A DNA stretch of 64,000 nucleotides from Pseudomonas capsici (lineage in GTDB: Bacteria > Pseudomonadota > Gammaproteobacteria > Pseudomonadales > Pseudomonadaceae), in assembly GCF_017165765.1 (NCBI RefSeq), contig NZ_JAFGZD010000003.1, positions 62,001 through 126,000 on the forward strand, given 5' to 3'. Below, in pieces: positions 1-9,377 of this stretch. The position numbers were made by a program, and so were the translations under genes. Position 1 is the first letter of the stretch. The number at the start of each line of letters is the position of its first letter. The notes under the pieces were generated by a model. It worked only from the letters and a program-made list of their open reading frames with translations. It was not told the DNA's origin and made no database searches.

Positions 1-922
1 TGGCGGCACCGATGGTCAGCCACAGGGCGCGGCTGGCGATATTGCGCTCATGCATGGCGAGCTTGCTGACACTCTGCCCCAGGTCCTCTTCGACTTCACT
101 CATCATGTCGATACGAGTCGTGGCGGTTTCAAACCAGGCCTGTGGCTTGATGCCCAGAGGCTGGCCCATCGGCACATTGAATGCCAATTGCTGCAACTTG
201 CCGACTTCCACCGCTGCCGGAGTCTGCATCTTGTCGTTGAATTCTTTCAGCGAAGCCGCCGGTGCCTTTCGGTTGAATGCATCCGAGTACGCGACAAACT
301 CACCCAGATTGCGGCTGAAACTCGACAACAGTTTCTCGTCGAAACGATCCTGATTGAACACCAGACCCAGTAATACTCGCTCGCGCCCGGCCCGTTCTTT
401 CATTTCGATGAATTGATTCAGCGCACTGAGGGCGTGAACAATAGTCGCATTATTGACGCTGGCTTCCAGAGAGTGGGTATAACCAATAAGTGTTTGAATG
501 ACTTGGGTATAACGTGTTCCCGACTCGGTGCTGTTGATAGCCTGCTTGTCGACGTTAGTGCGAGTTTGCGCCACGCTGTCTAGTGCGCGAAGTACAGGGT
601 CGAGTTCGGAGGTTCCTGATGCGGATAACTCGCGTACGGCCTCTATCGTGAGATTCGACTCCTTGCGCAATTGGATAAGCCGGTCGCCCATGGTTGTGCC
701 ACGACTGCCCAGGAATACACCGCTGGCACCACGCTCGCGTTGCAGGGTCGTAATAAGACGGCTCAGTTTCTGGGCCGTGGCACTGGCCGTTACTGTCTTG
801 TTCATATCGTTCAAAGTTTTGTAATTATTTGAAACAAATACGCCGGCCAATATCAGGAAACCCAATAAGGGAAGCAGCAGAATCAATAAGAGTTTTATCC
901 TTAGCGGTGCATTCTTGAGCAT
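1..922 (-). CDS. Methyl-accepting chemotaxis protein with NIT (nitrate/nitrite sensing) domain, 5' part
   Basis: This reading frame runs off the left edge, so only about 307 N-terminal residues are present. It starts MLKNAPLRIK, followed by a transmembrane segment (LLLILLLPLLGFLILAGVFV, about residues 10-30). The long helical region after it has the pattern of the NIT sensor domain: LQRERGASGVFLGS near the start and MKERAGRERVLL further on, both typical of that four-helix-bundle domain. A second membrane segment begins at the very edge (LTIGAA). In this family a HAMP linker and methyl-accepting signalling domain follow, which would lie outside the window. Role by family: inner-membrane chemoreceptor for small anions. 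The C-terminal signalling half is inferred, not seen. Confidence 0.8.
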   Translation of the reverse strand, partial: MLKNAPLRIKLLLILLLPLLGFLILAGVFVSNNYKTLNDMNKTVTASATAQKLSRLITTLQRERGASGVFLGSRGTTMGDRLIQLRKESNLTIEAVRELSASGTSELDPVLRALDSVAQTRTNVDKQAINSTESGTRYTQVIQTLIGYTHSLEASVNNATIVHALSALNQFIEMKERAGRERVLLGLVFNQDRFDEKLLSSFSRNLGEFVAYSDAFNRKAPAASLKEFNDKMQTPAAVEVGKLQQLAFNVPMGQPLGIKPQAWFETATTRIDMMSEVEEDLGQSVSKLAMHERNIASRALWLTIGAA

Positions 923-1140
923 TTTCCGTGAAACTCCCTTGATGTATGAAATCCTGATGCGTGACAGAGTGGGGTTGTTATAGTTTGTGGTACATGTGTC
1001 GGCGCATGTTACTGAGGATTTAGGCGGGATGTTGTTTTTTTATGTCTTGTTTTGTTCTGGATAGTTTGTCTGACAAAAACTTTTCGGGCTGCCTTGATCC
1101 GGGTCAAGGAAACGCTCTGTTTTTATAAAGGTTTTAGTTG

Positions 1141-1167
1141 CCCGGACTGTTATGCAAACAGTCCGGG
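1141..1167 (-). terminator. Hairpin terminator of the BASS transporter gene
   Basis: A perfect 10-bp stem (CCCGGACTGT / ACAGTCCGGG) with a 7-nt loop lies just past the stop codon of the gene at 1187-2152. It is followed on the minus strand by CAACTAAAACC, so the U tract is weak. It is placed to end transcription of that gene. Confidence 0.65.
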
Positions 1168-1186
1168 TATTGATGAATGCCTGGTC

Positions 1187-2152
1187 TTAATTGGCGACAG
1201 GTCTGTCATTGGGCTGTTGAGCGTTTTCTTCCGGCATCTTGCGGAAGTACGTAGAGAGCAGGGCACCCGAGATATTGTGCCAGACGCTGAACAGTGCGCT
1301 GGGCACCGCCGCCAGCGGCGAGAAGTGAGCACTGGCCAGTGCTGCGCCCAGCCCCGAGTTCTGCATGCCGACTTCCAGGGCCAGGGATTTGCGTTGTGGA
1401 AGCGGCAGTTTGAACACCTTGCCGGTAAAGTAGCCCAGCAGGAAACCGAAAGTGTTGTGCAGAATCACCACGGCCATGATCAGCAGGCCGGATTCGGCGA
1501 TCTTAGCCTGGCTGGCGGCGACCACGGCACAGACGATCAGTACGATGCTGACCACCGAAACCAGCGGCAGCACGTCGACCGCATGGCTGACCCGGGCACC
1601 GAGCAGACGCTGGGCGACTACGCCGAGGAAAATCGGCAGCATCACCAGTTGCAGGATCGACCAGAACATATCCAGGAAAGATACCGGCAGCCAGGCCGAG
1701 GCCAGGAACCAGATCAGGGCCGGCGTCAGCAGCGGGGCGAGCAGGGTGGTGACGGCTGCGATAGCCACGGCCAGCGCCAGATCGCCCTTGGCCAGCCAGG
1801 CCATGACATTGGACGAGGTGCCGCTCGGGCAGCAACCGACCAGAATCACGCCCACGGCGATTTCCGGTGGCAGATGAAAGATCTGGCACAGCAACCAGGC
1901 GACGCCCGGCATGATCACGAAATGCGCGACCACACCCAGCGCCACGCGCCATGGGTTGCGCGCCACTTCCGAGAAATCTTCAAGTTTGAGGGTCAGGCCC
2001 ATGCCGAACATGACCAGCCCCAGCAGCGGGACGATCCAGCCTTTGAGGCCAATGAACACCTGAGGGAACAGGAACGCCAGAATGGCGAACAACAGCACCC
2101 AGTACGCAAACGTATTCCCTACAAAACGACTCAAGGCTACCAGTGCCCGCAT
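1187..2152 (-). CDS. Bile acid:sodium symporter (BASS) family transporter
   Basis: This is a 321-residue integral membrane protein with about ten hydrophobic segments spread over its whole length. The N-terminus (MRALVALSRFVGNTFAYWVL) and the stretch LVMFGMGLTLKLEDF are typical of the BASS family. So is the discontinuous-helix region GCCPSGTSSNVMAWLAKGD, where sodium and organic acids bind in known members. Family members import bile acids, pantoate or other organic anions with sodium; the substrate here cannot be told. It is a single-gene unit with its own terminator, downstream of rdgC on the same strand and 82 bp from it. Full length for the family. Confidence 0.85.
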   Translation of the reverse strand: MRALVALSRFVGNTFAYWVLLFAILAFLFPQVFIGLKGWIVPLLGLVMFGMGLTLKLEDFSEVARNPWRVALGVVAHFVIMPGVAWLLCQIFHLPPEIAVGVILVGCCPSGTSSNVMAWLAKGDLALAVAIAAVTTLLAPLLTPALIWFLASAWLPVSFLDMFWSILQLVMLPIFLGVVAQRLLGARVSHAVDVLPLVSVVSIVLIVCAVVAASQAKIAESGLLIMAVVILHNTFGFLLGYFTGKVFKLPLPQRKSLALEVGMQNSGLGAALASAHFSPLAAVPSALFSVWHNISGALLSTYFRKMPEENAQQPNDRPVAN

Positions 2153-2234
2153 GGTTCGTTCCTTTTTCCTGTATCCATAAAAGAGGCGCCGCCCATATAG
2201 GCGGCGCGGTCCTGTTGCAGTCCAGCCCGACGAA

Positions 2235-3155
2235 TCAGATCCCTTGCGGGATTTCTTCGCCGCCCAGTGCCTCGAACAGCTCGGGCAGGAACTCGCCGAA
2301 GGTCAGCATCATCAGGGTGAAGCTGGCGTCCAGCTGGCCCAGGGCTTCGTCGCCGCCGTCCTGTTCTGCCTGATCCTGCAGCAGGTCCTCGAACTTCAGG
2401 CGCTTGACCACCAGCTTGTCGTCCAGCACGAACGACAGCTTGTCCTGCCAGGCCAGCGAAAGCTGGGTGACAACCTTGCCGGTGTTCAGGTGCAGCTGGA
2501 TTTCATCGCTGGTCAGGTCCTGACGCTTGCAACGCACTATCCCGCCGTCTTCGTGGGTGTCGCGCAGTTCGCACTCGTCCAGGACGAAGAAGTTGTCGGC
2601 GGCTTTCTGGGTCTTGACCCAGTCGGTCATGATTGCGCTTGGCGCGGTCTTGACGGTCAGCGGACGTACCGGCAGCGAGCCGATGACTTCACGCAGGGTC
2701 GACAGCAGGTCTTCGGCACGTTTCGGGCTGGAAGCGTTGACCAGAATCAGGCCCTGTTTCGGCGCGATGGCGGCAAAGGTAGCCGAGCGACGGATAAAGG
2801 CGCGGGGCAGGAAGGCCTGGATGATTTCATCCTTGAGCTGGTCACGCTCCTTCTTGTAGACCTTGCGCATCTGTTCGGCTTCGATCTCGTCGACCTTTTC
2901 CTTCAATGCATCACGCACCACGCTGCCGGGCAGAATGCGCTCTTCCTTGCGCGCAGCAATCAGCAGGAAGTCCTGGCTGACGTGAACCAGTGGCGCGTCC
3001 TCGCCCTTGCCGAACGGCGCGACGAAACCGTAAGTGGTCAACTCCTGGCTGGCACAGGCGCGGGCCGGCTTGGTCGCCAGTGCAGTTTCCAGCGCCTCGG
3101 CGTCAAAAGGCACATCCTGGGTCAGGCGATAGATAAGCAGGTTTTTGAACCACAT
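2235..3155 (-). CDS. rdgC: Recombination-associated protein RdgC
   Basis: The 306-residue product matches RdgC from its first residues ([17 protein letters not shown]) to the end. RdgC is a nucleoid-associated DNA-binding protein that forms a ring dimer around double-stranded DNA and restrains RecA-driven recombination. The start at 3155 is chosen over an upstream in-frame codon at 3176. GGAGAG lies 9 nt before it, and the length then equals that of other pseudomonad RdgC proteins. The basic and acidic helical region around residues 85-115 ([17 protein letters not shown]) is typical. No truncation is seen. Confidence 0.95.
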   Translation of the reverse strand: MWFKNLLIYRLTQDVPFDAEALETALATKPARACASQELTTYGFVAPFGKGEDAPLVHVSQDFLLIAARKEERILPGSVVRDALKEKVDEIEAEQMRKVYKKERDQLKDEIIQAFLPRAFIRRSATFAAIAPKQGLILVNASSPKRAEDLLSTLREVIGSLPVRPLTVKTAPSAIMTDWVKTQKAADNFFVLDECELRDTHEDGGIVRCKRQDLTSDEIQLHLNTGKVVTQLSLAWQDKLSFVLDDKLVVKRLKFEDLLQDQAEQDGGDEALGQLDASFTLMMLTFGEFLPELFEALGGEEIPQGI

Positions 3156-3316
3156 GAGGTGAATCTCTCCTTCCATACAAAGGAGGGCATTATTCGCTGC
3201 TCGGCCGTCCGGGCCAACCCTGCGCTAAGCCTTTGGAAGGATTATAAAAATTATTTGAAAAAGTGCTTGCCAGAGTATGGGTCGCTCCGTAGAATGCGCG
3301 CCACACCGAGAGTGAA

Positions 3317-3392
3317 GGGTGATTAGCTCAGCCGGGAGAGCATCTGCCTTACAAGCAGAGGGTCGGCGGTTCGATCCCGTCATCACCCACCA
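3317..3392 (+). tRNA. tRNA-Val (anticodon TAC)
   Basis: The cloverleaf folds cleanly. The acceptor stem is GGGTGAT / ATCACCC, the D-arm GCTCAGCCGGGAGAGC, and the anticodon stem TCTGC / GCAGA encloses loop CTTACAA with anticodon TAC. The T-arm is GGCGGTTCGATCCCGTC and CCA is encoded. It is 76 nt long. Confidence 0.97.
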
Positions 3393-3411
3393 ATCTCTCT
3401 TAGTGTTACGC

Positions 3412-3488
3412 GCAGCGGTAGTTCAGTCGGTTAGAATACCGGCCTGTCACGCCGGGGGTCGCGGGTTCGAGTCCCGTCCGCTGCGCCA
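3412..3488 (+). tRNA. tRNA-Asp (anticodon GTC)
   Basis: The acceptor stem is GCAGCGG / CCGCTGC with discriminator G and encoded CCA. The anticodon loop CTGTCAC carries GTC, and the T-arm is CGCGGGTTCGAGTCCCG. It is 77 nt long. It lies 19 nt after tRNA-Val, so the two are very likely made as one transcript and separated by processing. Confidence 0.97.
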
Positions 3489-3494
3489 TATTAA

Positions 3495-3554
3495 GCTTCA
3501 AGGCCCTTGAGCTCCTTGAAGCAAACAGAAAAGCGACCTTAGGGTCGCTTTTTT
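3495..3554 (+). terminator. Tandem hairpins ending the tRNA-Val/tRNA-Asp transcript
   Basis: Two hairpins follow tRNA-Asp. The first pairs GCTTCAAGG (3495-3503) with CCTTGAAGC (3514-3522). The second is a classic intrinsic terminator, AAGCGACC / GGTCGCTT (3531-3538 and 3543-3550) with a TTAG loop and a run of six T. The second is the terminator; the first may protect the 3' trailer. Confidence 0.9.
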
Positions 3555-4109
3555 GCTTTCTGCTGTCCCGAAAACCATCGTCCTCCCTCACGTCTTTCTG
3601 CTTATATTCATTTTTTGGATTAAGTGTCTAAATATAAATCAATATTTTTCATATTAGCTTATAGCGAAATAGAAGTTTTTCTGTGCCATTGATTCCGTTA
3701 TGTTTGGTTTCGACAGCCTACCCCTCACCTCGGATGGTACCAATCGTGATCAAGGTTCTGCGCGCATGCCATCGCGCAAACAGGCCAGGAGCCTGAGTTT
3801 GCAAGGCATGCCGGGGTGATCCACCACTGACCCCCGTTGCAGGATCGTTGGAAGGGAGTTCGATGTATGTTGCCACTTCAATCCCGTATTCCGGGTTCCT
3901 CTCGTCCTGTCGCTGACAGGCGTATCTGCGTATTCCAGCCGTCTTCCTGTCCGCCTGCGCACACGTAGCGTCTTCCGCCGGGTTCCGGCTGTTGCCGGGA
4001 TCGAATGTCGGTATCACCCATAAAAGAAGCATGACTCGCTGTCCTGAGGACGGCGCGAATGCCCGACCGTGCGATGTGGATGAACGGGCTGCAATGACGG
4101 CCCTTTGGA
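3555..4109 (+). other. Gene-free region upstream of the TonB-dependent receptor
   Basis: About 555 bases hold no coding region I can support. The first 150 bases are strikingly AT-rich against the surroundings, which suits a promoter zone or foreign DNA. The rest returns to normal GC content. An open frame on the minus strand (3718-4221) has no recognisable protein features. No riboswitch fold or regulator site was recognised, so control of the large operon downstream remains unknown. Confidence 0.5.
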
Positions 4110-6548
4110 GTGGATGTGCAGAGAGTCTTACGGGATGTTCATGGGCCAAGGCGCACCATGGCTTTGAATGCACTGGCTCTGGCCGTAGGCGGTGTGCTGA
4201 TGGCCGGAACGCTTCCGGCACAGGCCAGCGACACCCTTTCTACAGTGGTGGTGACCGGTAACCGGGGGGCCGAGCAGCGCACGGTCACCAGCAGTCCGGT
4301 GCCGATCGATGTGGTCAGTGCCAGGCAATTGCAAAGCACCGGCAAGCCCGGCCTGATGGAAGCCCTGAGTGCGGTGATTCCATCTCTGACCCTGCCGGAA
4401 AAGACCGGCTGGGACGCCAGCGGCATGGCCCGTGCGCCGAACCTGCGTGGCCTGAGTGCCGCCGAAGTCCTGGTGCTGGTCAATGGCAAGCGCCGCCACA
4501 CCAGTGCCACCCTCAACATCAACGGTATCAATACCGGCGCGGCTCCTGCCGATCTGGATTTCATTCCCATCAGCGCCATCGATCATGTCGAAGTGCTGCG
4601 CGACGGGGCTGCCGCTCAATACGGTTCCGACGCGATTGCCGGGGTGATCAATATCATCCTCAAGGCCGATACCAGCGGCACTTCCGTGACCAACGCGGGT
4701 ATTGGCTATGACGGCAAGAAGCAGACAGTTCAGCAGAGCCTGAACAAGGGTTTCGAGATCGGCGATGGCGGCATCGTGCAATTGGCGCTCGATGCCCGCA
4801 GCCAGAACGATGACAACAAGGCCAGCGCCAACGGCTATACCTACGAGCAGGCACTGGATCGGGCAGGCAAGTCCACGTATGGCGGCTATGGCACACCGAA
4901 GATCAACCTGCTGACCCTGGGTTATAACGCGGAATTGCCGCTCAACGACGACTTCAGCCTTTACTCGTTCACCACCTACTCGCGGCGCAAGGCCGAGCAG
5001 GGCCAGAACTTCCGTCTGCCGACCATCACCAACACCATCACGACCGGCCCCAATGGATACCCCGCCGGTTATGTACCGATCTGGTACATCGACGAAGAGG
5101 ATTTCCAGGCGGCGTTCGGTGCCAAGGGGCAGGTTGGCGAGTGGGACTGGGACCTGTCTTCCACTTATGGGCGCAACGAAGCCGAGCAGGGCACCGAGCG
5201 TAACCAGAACCCTTCACTGGGCGAAGCCACGCCCAACCACTTCACTTCCGGCACCTGGATTGCCACTGAACTGACGACCAACCTGGATTTCAAGCGCGGC
5301 TTCGATATCGGCCTGCAAAAGCCTCTGGATCTGTCTTACGGCTTCGAGCATCGCCGCGATGGGTATGAGGTCCAGGAAGGTGACTGGGCTTCCTATGCCA
5401 ATGGTGGATATTGCGTCGCACCGGGTAACTGCGCCTCTTCCGGTGCGCAGGTCACCAACGGTATTTCTCCCGACGAAGCCAGCAGTGCCACCCGTAACAG
5501 CGTCGCCAGTTATGTCGATGTAGGGTTCAACCCGTTGCCGCAGTGGTATCTGGGCACGGCGCTGCGCTATGAACATTACAACCAGGGCGTGGGGGCGACC
5601 CGCAGTGGCAAGCTGACCACCCGTTATGACTTTACCCCCGAGTTCGCCGTACGGGCGACGGTGAGCAACGGGTTCCGTGCGCCGTCTCTGGCCAACAGTC
5701 TGTTCAGCGCCCGATCGACCACCTATGGCGTGGTGAATGGCGTCTACCAGTCCATCAACTTTGGTGTGCTGCCGGTCGCCTCGGATGCGGCCCGGGCCCT
5801 GGGTGCCGAAGACCTCAAGCCCGAGCGCTCCACCAACTTCAGCCTGGGCTTCACCCTGACGCCGACCGAGCGCCTGAGCCTTACTACTGACGCCTATGTG
5901 ATCAACATTCGCGACCGTATCACTCTGACCGGAACGCTGCTGGGCAATGAAGTCACTCAGGTGCTGCAGGACAATGGCATCAACTCGACCTCAGGCGGCC
6001 AGTACTTCATCAACGGTGCCGATACCCGGACCAAAGGCGTGGATGTGGTCGGCAACTACAGCCAGGGCCTGGGCGCGTTCGGTTCGGTGAAGTGGACTGC
6101 GGCGTTCAACTGGAACCAGACCGAAATCCTCAGCTACAAGGCTTCCACCACCATTCTCGGCACTTCCTATGACCTGATGGATCGTGAAGCCCGCAACGAT
6201 GTGACCGGTATTCAGCCCAAGACCAAGCTGATCCTGGGCGGCGACTGGAGCATCGACAGGTTCAATATCAACTTGGCTCTGACCCGCTACGGCTCCTACA
6301 AGGAAGTCAATGATTCCGGTGACCGCTCGCTGGATCGCATCTACGCCGCCAAATGGATCACCGATCTGGACGTCGGCTACAGCCTCACCAAAGACCTGAA
6401 CATCGCCGTGGGTGCCAAGAACCTGTTCGACGTCTACCCCAGGAAACAGGGCATCCCCAGCAACACCATGACCAGTAGCTACGGCACTTACTCACCCTTC
6501 GGATTTACCGGTGGTTACTACTACACCCGCCTGACGTATGCCTTTTGA
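4110..6548 (+). CDS. TonB-dependent outer-membrane receptor
   Basis: The 812-residue product has a cleavable signal peptide (MALNALALAVGGVLMAGTLPAQA, with basic GPRRT before it). Next comes a TonB-box-like stretch (TLSTVVVTG). The plug domain has the family motifs PNLRGLSAAEVLVLVNGKRR and IEVLRDGAAAQYGSDAIAGVINI-like residues around 110-185. A beta-barrel ends in an aromatic residue (YYTRLTYAF). It should import a bulky substrate across the outer membrane using TonB energy. Substrate type is not readable from the plug, but the downstream amino-acid-type ABC genes and amine oxidase suggest an amine or amino-acid derivative rather than only iron. The start is GTG at 4110; ATG at 4158 is an alternative and keeps the signal peptide core. 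Confidence 0.88.
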   Translation: MDVQRVLRDVHGPRRTMALNALALAVGGVLMAGTLPAQASDTLSTVVVTGNRGAEQRTVTSSPVPIDVVSARQLQSTGKPGLMEALSAVIPSLTLPEKTGWDASGMARAPNLRGLSAAEVLVLVNGKRRHTSATLNINGINTGAAPADLDFIPISAIDHVEVLRDGAAAQYGSDAIAGVINIILKADTSGTSVTNAGIGYDGKKQTVQQSLNKGFEIGDGGIVQLALDARSQNDDNKASANGYTYEQALDRAGKSTYGGYGTPKINLLTLGYNAELPLNDDFSLYSFTTYSRRKAEQGQNFRLPTITNTITTGPNGYPAGYVPIWYIDEEDFQAAFGAKGQVGEWDWDLSSTYGRNEAEQGTERNQNPSLGEATPNHFTSGTWIATELTTNLDFKRGFDIGLQKPLDLSYGFEHRRDGYEVQEGDWASYANGGYCVAPGNCASSGAQVTNGISPDEASSATRNSVASYVDVGFNPLPQWYLGTALRYEHYNQGVGATRSGKLTTRYDFTPEFAVRATVSNGFRAPSLANSLFSARSTTYGVVNGVYQSINFGVLPVASDAARALGAEDLKPERSTNFSLGFTLTPTERLSLTTDAYVINIRDRITLTGTLLGNEVTQVLQDNGINSTSGGQYFINGADTRTKGVDVVGNYSQGLGAFGSVKWTAAFNWNQTEILSYKASTTILGTSYDLMDREARNDVTGIQPKTKLILGGDWSIDRFNINLALTRYGSYKEVNDSGDRSLDRIYAAKWITDLDVGYSLTKDLNIAVGAKNLFDVYPRKQGIPSNTMTSSYGTYSPFGFTGGYYYTRLTYAF

Positions 6549-6628
6549 GCGGGCGCACCGTCACTGCGCCCATGCTGTTCGACATCAATGAAACACCATC
6601 ACGTGTGATTGCGTGCGAGGAACCCGAG

Positions 6629-7600
6629 ATGCCCATTGTCGCCAAATCGTTCGACCTCCGAGACGAGGAGATTCACTACAAGGTATCCGATGCCCAGGCA
6701 GCGGTTCCTGTCGGAGCCTTGCAGGTTGTCCCGGCTCGCCATCCCTGGCGTTGGGTCGGGTCGGTGTTCGCTGCTCTGGTGCTGTTCGGCATCGTGCACT
6801 CGCTGGCCACCAACCCGCGCTGGGAGTGGGAAGTGTTCGCCAAATGGTTCTTCTCGCCGTCGGTACTGCGCGGGTTGGGGCAGACTCTGCTGCTCACGGT
6901 ATTGAGCACAGTGTTCAGCATTCTGCTGGGTACGGTGCTGGCACTGGCGCGCCTGTCCAGGTCGCCGCTGCTGGCGTCGCTGGCCTGGGGTTACATCTGG
7001 TTTTTCCGTTCCATGCCGGCGCTGCTGGTATTGATCATCCTTTATAACTTTGCCTACCTCTACGATCACATTGTGCTGGGCGTGCCGTTCACCGGGATCG
7101 TGCTGGCCGAGTGGTCCACGGTCGATGTGCTGAGCCAGTTCACCGTGGCGGTGCTGGGCCTGAGCCTGATGCAGGCGGCCTATACCGCGGAGATCATCCG
7201 TGGCGGCATCATCAGTGTCGACAACGGCCAGCATGAAGCCGCGGCTGCACTGGGCCTGCCGGCACAGCGACGGATTTTCCGCATCATCCTGCCTCAGGCC
7301 CTGCGTTCGATCCTGCCTTCGGGATTCAATGAAATCATCGGTCTGGTCAAGGGCACTTCCATTGTCTACGTGCTGGCGCTGCCGGACCTGTTCTACACCG
7401 TGCAGGTCATCTACAACCGCACTCAGGCGGTGATTCCGCTGCTGATCGTGGCCACGGTCTGGTATCTGATCATCACCACTTTGCTGACGTGTGCCCAGTA
7501 TTACATCGAGCGGCATTTTGCCCGTGGGACGGCACGTGTCCTGCCGCCGACGCCATTGCAGCGCTTGCATCACTGGTTCAAGGAGAAGACCCATGGCTGA
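6629..7600 (+). CDS. Polar amino acid-type ABC transporter permease
   Basis: The product has about 323 residues. An N-terminal soluble stretch of roughly 40 residues precedes one membrane helix (WVGSVFAALVLFGIVHSLA) and a standard HisM/GlnP-type domain. The EAA loop that contacts the ATPase is clear (ISVDNGQHEAAAALGLPAQRRIFRIILPQAL split around residues 195-225). The start at 6629 is chosen because GAGGA lies 8 nt upstream; longer in-frame starts back to 6545 would overlap the receptor stop. It begins 80 bp after the receptor gene and overlaps the ATPase gene by 8 bp. Only one permease gene is present, so it probably acts as a homodimer. It moves the substrate across the inner membrane. Confidence 0.87.
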   Translation: MPIVAKSFDLRDEEIHYKVSDAQAAVPVGALQVVPARHPWRWVGSVFAALVLFGIVHSLATNPRWEWEVFAKWFFSPSVLRGLGQTLLLTVLSTVFSILLGTVLALARLSRSPLLASLAWGYIWFFRSMPALLVLIILYNFAYLYDHIVLGVPFTGIVLAEWSTVDVLSQFTVAVLGLSLMQAAYTAEIIRGGIISVDNGQHEAAAALGLPAQRRIFRIILPQALRSILPSGFNEIIGLVKGTSIVYVLALPDLFYTVQVIYNRTQAVIPLLIVATVWYLIITTLLTCAQYYIERHFARGTARVLPPTPLQRLHHWFKEKTHG

Positions 7601-8378
7601 GTCGGCAGCGGCTGTGCGTGCAGGGCGGATCCAGATCCAGAACGTGGGCAAGCGTTTCGGCAATCAGGAAGTGCTGCGCAATATCGACCTGACCATCGAA
7701 CCGGGCAAGGTCACGGTGATTCTCGGGCCTTCCGGCTCTGGCAAGTCGACCCTGCTCAGAACCATCAATCACCTGGAGAAAATCGACAGTGGGCACATCA
7801 CCATCGACGGTGAATATGTCGGCTATCGCCGCAAGGGCAACCTGCTCTATGAGCTCAAGGAAAGCGAGATCCTCAAGCGTCGTATCGACGTGGGTTTCGT
7901 GTTCCAGAACTTCAATCTGTTCCCGCACCTGACGGCCTGGGAAAACATCGCCGAAGCCCCCCTGGCCCACAAGCGCTGGAGCAAGACCGAGGCGCGTGAG
8001 AGGGCGCTGGAACTCTTGGCCAAAGTGGGCCTGCAAGACAAGGCCGACGCTTATCCACGGCAGCTTTCCGGGGGGCAGCAACAGCGGGTGGCCATTGCCC
8101 GTGCCCTGGCGCTCGATCCCAAAGTGCTGTTGTTCGACGAGCCGACTTCCGCGCTTGACCCGGAACTGGTGGGTGAGGTGCTGGACGTTATCAAGGGCCT
8201 GACCCGACTGGGCGTGACCCTGGTGGTCGTGACCCATGAAATCGGCTTTGCCAGAGAAGTGGCCGATCACGTGGTGTTCCTCTGCGAAGGCCGGTTGATC
8301 GAGCAAGGTCCTCCCGAACAGATATTTCGCCAACCCCGCCATCCTCGCACCATCGCCTTTCTGGGCAAGGTGCTGTGA
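7593..8378 (+). CDS. Amino acid-type ABC transporter ATP-binding protein
   Basis: A 261-residue ATPase of the GlnQ/HisP type. Walker A is GPSGSGKST (about residue 45), the Q-loop lies in [12 protein letters not shown], the signature is LSGGQQQR, Walker B is [14 protein letters not shown] and the switch histidine is in VVTHE. The start ATG at 7593 has AAGGAGAAG just upstream and overlaps the permease stop, which indicates translational coupling. It powers the permease at 6629-7600. An insertion ([19 protein letters not shown], about residues 72-90) is seen in other members of this subfamily. Confidence 0.9.
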   Translation: MAESAAAVRAGRIQIQNVGKRFGNQEVLRNIDLTIEPGKVTVILGPSGSGKSTLLRTINHLEKIDSGHITIDGEYVGYRRKGNLLYELKESEILKRRIDVGFVFQNFNLFPHLTAWENIAEAPLAHKRWSKTEARERALELLAKVGLQDKADAYPRQLSGGQQQRVAIARALALDPKVLLFDEPTSALDPELVGEVLDVIKGLTRLGVTLVVVTHEIGFAREVADHVVFLCEGRLIEQGPPEQIFRQPRHPRTIAFLGKVL

Positions 8379-8407
8379 GCGTTTCGAGTGTTAAAGGAGT
8401 GACTCCC

Positions 8408-9355
8408 ATGCTTGCAAATACCGCTCGCTTGGCGCTGCTGAGCCTGGCCATCGGCTTGGCTCAACCTGTGATAGCTGCCGAAAGCAGTGCGCCGCCGACT
8501 GTGCAGAAGGTCAATCTGAGCCCTGATCAGCAGCGCATTCGTGCGCCGCGCAACGAGGAAGCCATTGCGCAGATTCCTCAGGGTTTCAGGTTCGCCCAGC
8601 CGGGCAAGTTCACGGTGGCGGTTTCCGGGACGGCCGGGCCGCCTCTGGCGCTGCTGGCTTCCGATGACAAGACCACCATCGGCAGCGAAGCCGATACTGC
8701 ACAACTGGTGGCCGACAGCCTTGGCCTGGAACTCAATGTGGTGCAGGCCAGTTGGGAAGACTGGCCGCTGGGTGTCAGCTCGGGCAAATACGATGCGGTC
8801 ATCAGCAACGTGACCGTCACCGAAGCGCGCAAGAAGCGCTTCGACTTCGCCACCTATCGCCAGGACGTGCTGGGTTTCTATGTGAAAACCAACAGCAAGA
8901 TCACTTCCATCAAGCAGGCCAGCGATATTGCCGGGTTGAAGATCATCGTCGGCTCGGGCACCAATCAGGAAAAAGTCCTGCTGGCCTGGAACGAAGAAAA
9001 CGAGAAGGCCGGGATCAAGCCTGCCTTGCTGCAGTACTACGACGATGTGGCGGCCGCGCAACTGGCAGTTCAGTCCGGGCGCGTCGATGCCACTTTCGGC
9101 CCCAACGCCCTGTCGGCCTATTCCCAGGCCTTGACCAACGGCATTCGCTTGGTGGGCATCGTCAACGGTGGCTGGCCACGGCGTGCCGATATCGCAGTGA
9201 CCACGCGCAAGGACAACGGTCTGGTCAAACCGATCCATACCGCGCTTCAGGGTGTGATTGCCGGTGGGCAATACGACCAGGTGCTCAAGCGCTGGGGGCT
9301 GGATGTGGAGCGCATCGATCAATCGGAAATCAACCCGCCAGGCTTGCCGGATTGA
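8408..9355 (+). CDS. ABC transporter periplasmic substrate-binding protein (amino acid type, SBP family 3)
   Basis: The 315-residue product has a signal peptide ([26 protein letters not shown]) and a bilobed family-3 binding fold. [22 protein letters not shown] marks the usual hinge region, followed by [18 protein letters not shown] and a second lobe. AAAGGAGTGACTCCC directly precedes ATG 8408, which fixes the start. It should deliver the ligand to the permease and ATPase encoded just upstream; the gap to the ATPase gene is 29 bp. An unusual N-terminal extension of about 40 residues between the signal and the binding fold ([20 protein letters not shown]) has no assigned role. Confidence 0.88.
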   Translation: MLANTARLALLSLAIGLAQPVIAAESSAPPTVQKVNLSPDQQRIRAPRNEEAIAQIPQGFRFAQPGKFTVAVSGTAGPPLALLASDDKTTIGSEADTAQLVADSLGLELNVVQASWEDWPLGVSSGKYDAVISNVTVTEARKKRFDFATYRQDVLGFYVKTNSKITSIKQASDIAGLKIIVGSGTNQEKVLLAWNEENEKAGIKPALLQYYDDVAAAQLAVQSGRVDATFGPNALSAYSQALTNGIRLVGIVNGGWPRRADIAVTTRKDNGLVKPIHTALQGVIAGGQYDQVLKRWGLDVERIDQSEINPPGLPD

Positions 9356-9377
9356 GCCATTCAGGGAGGACATGAAC

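Noticed and set aside
1052..2200. Plus-strand ORF of 382 codons
   Set aside because: It is the antisense shadow of the BASS transporter gene, very rich in Gln/His/Arg.
3406..3591. Minus-strand ORF of 61 codons across tRNA-Asp
   Set aside because: It is the antisense of the tRNA gene and its terminator; such tRNA-shadow ORFs are often annotated in error.
3718..4221. Minus-strand ORF of 167 codons upstream of the TonB receptor
   Set aside because: It overlaps the receptor signal peptide region, has no recognisable domain and an odd composition.
3992..4261. Plus-strand ORF starting near a good ribosome site before the receptor
   Set aside because: It runs in another frame through the receptor start and has no protein features; a frameshifted receptor N-terminus was considered, but the chosen frame already has a complete signal peptide.
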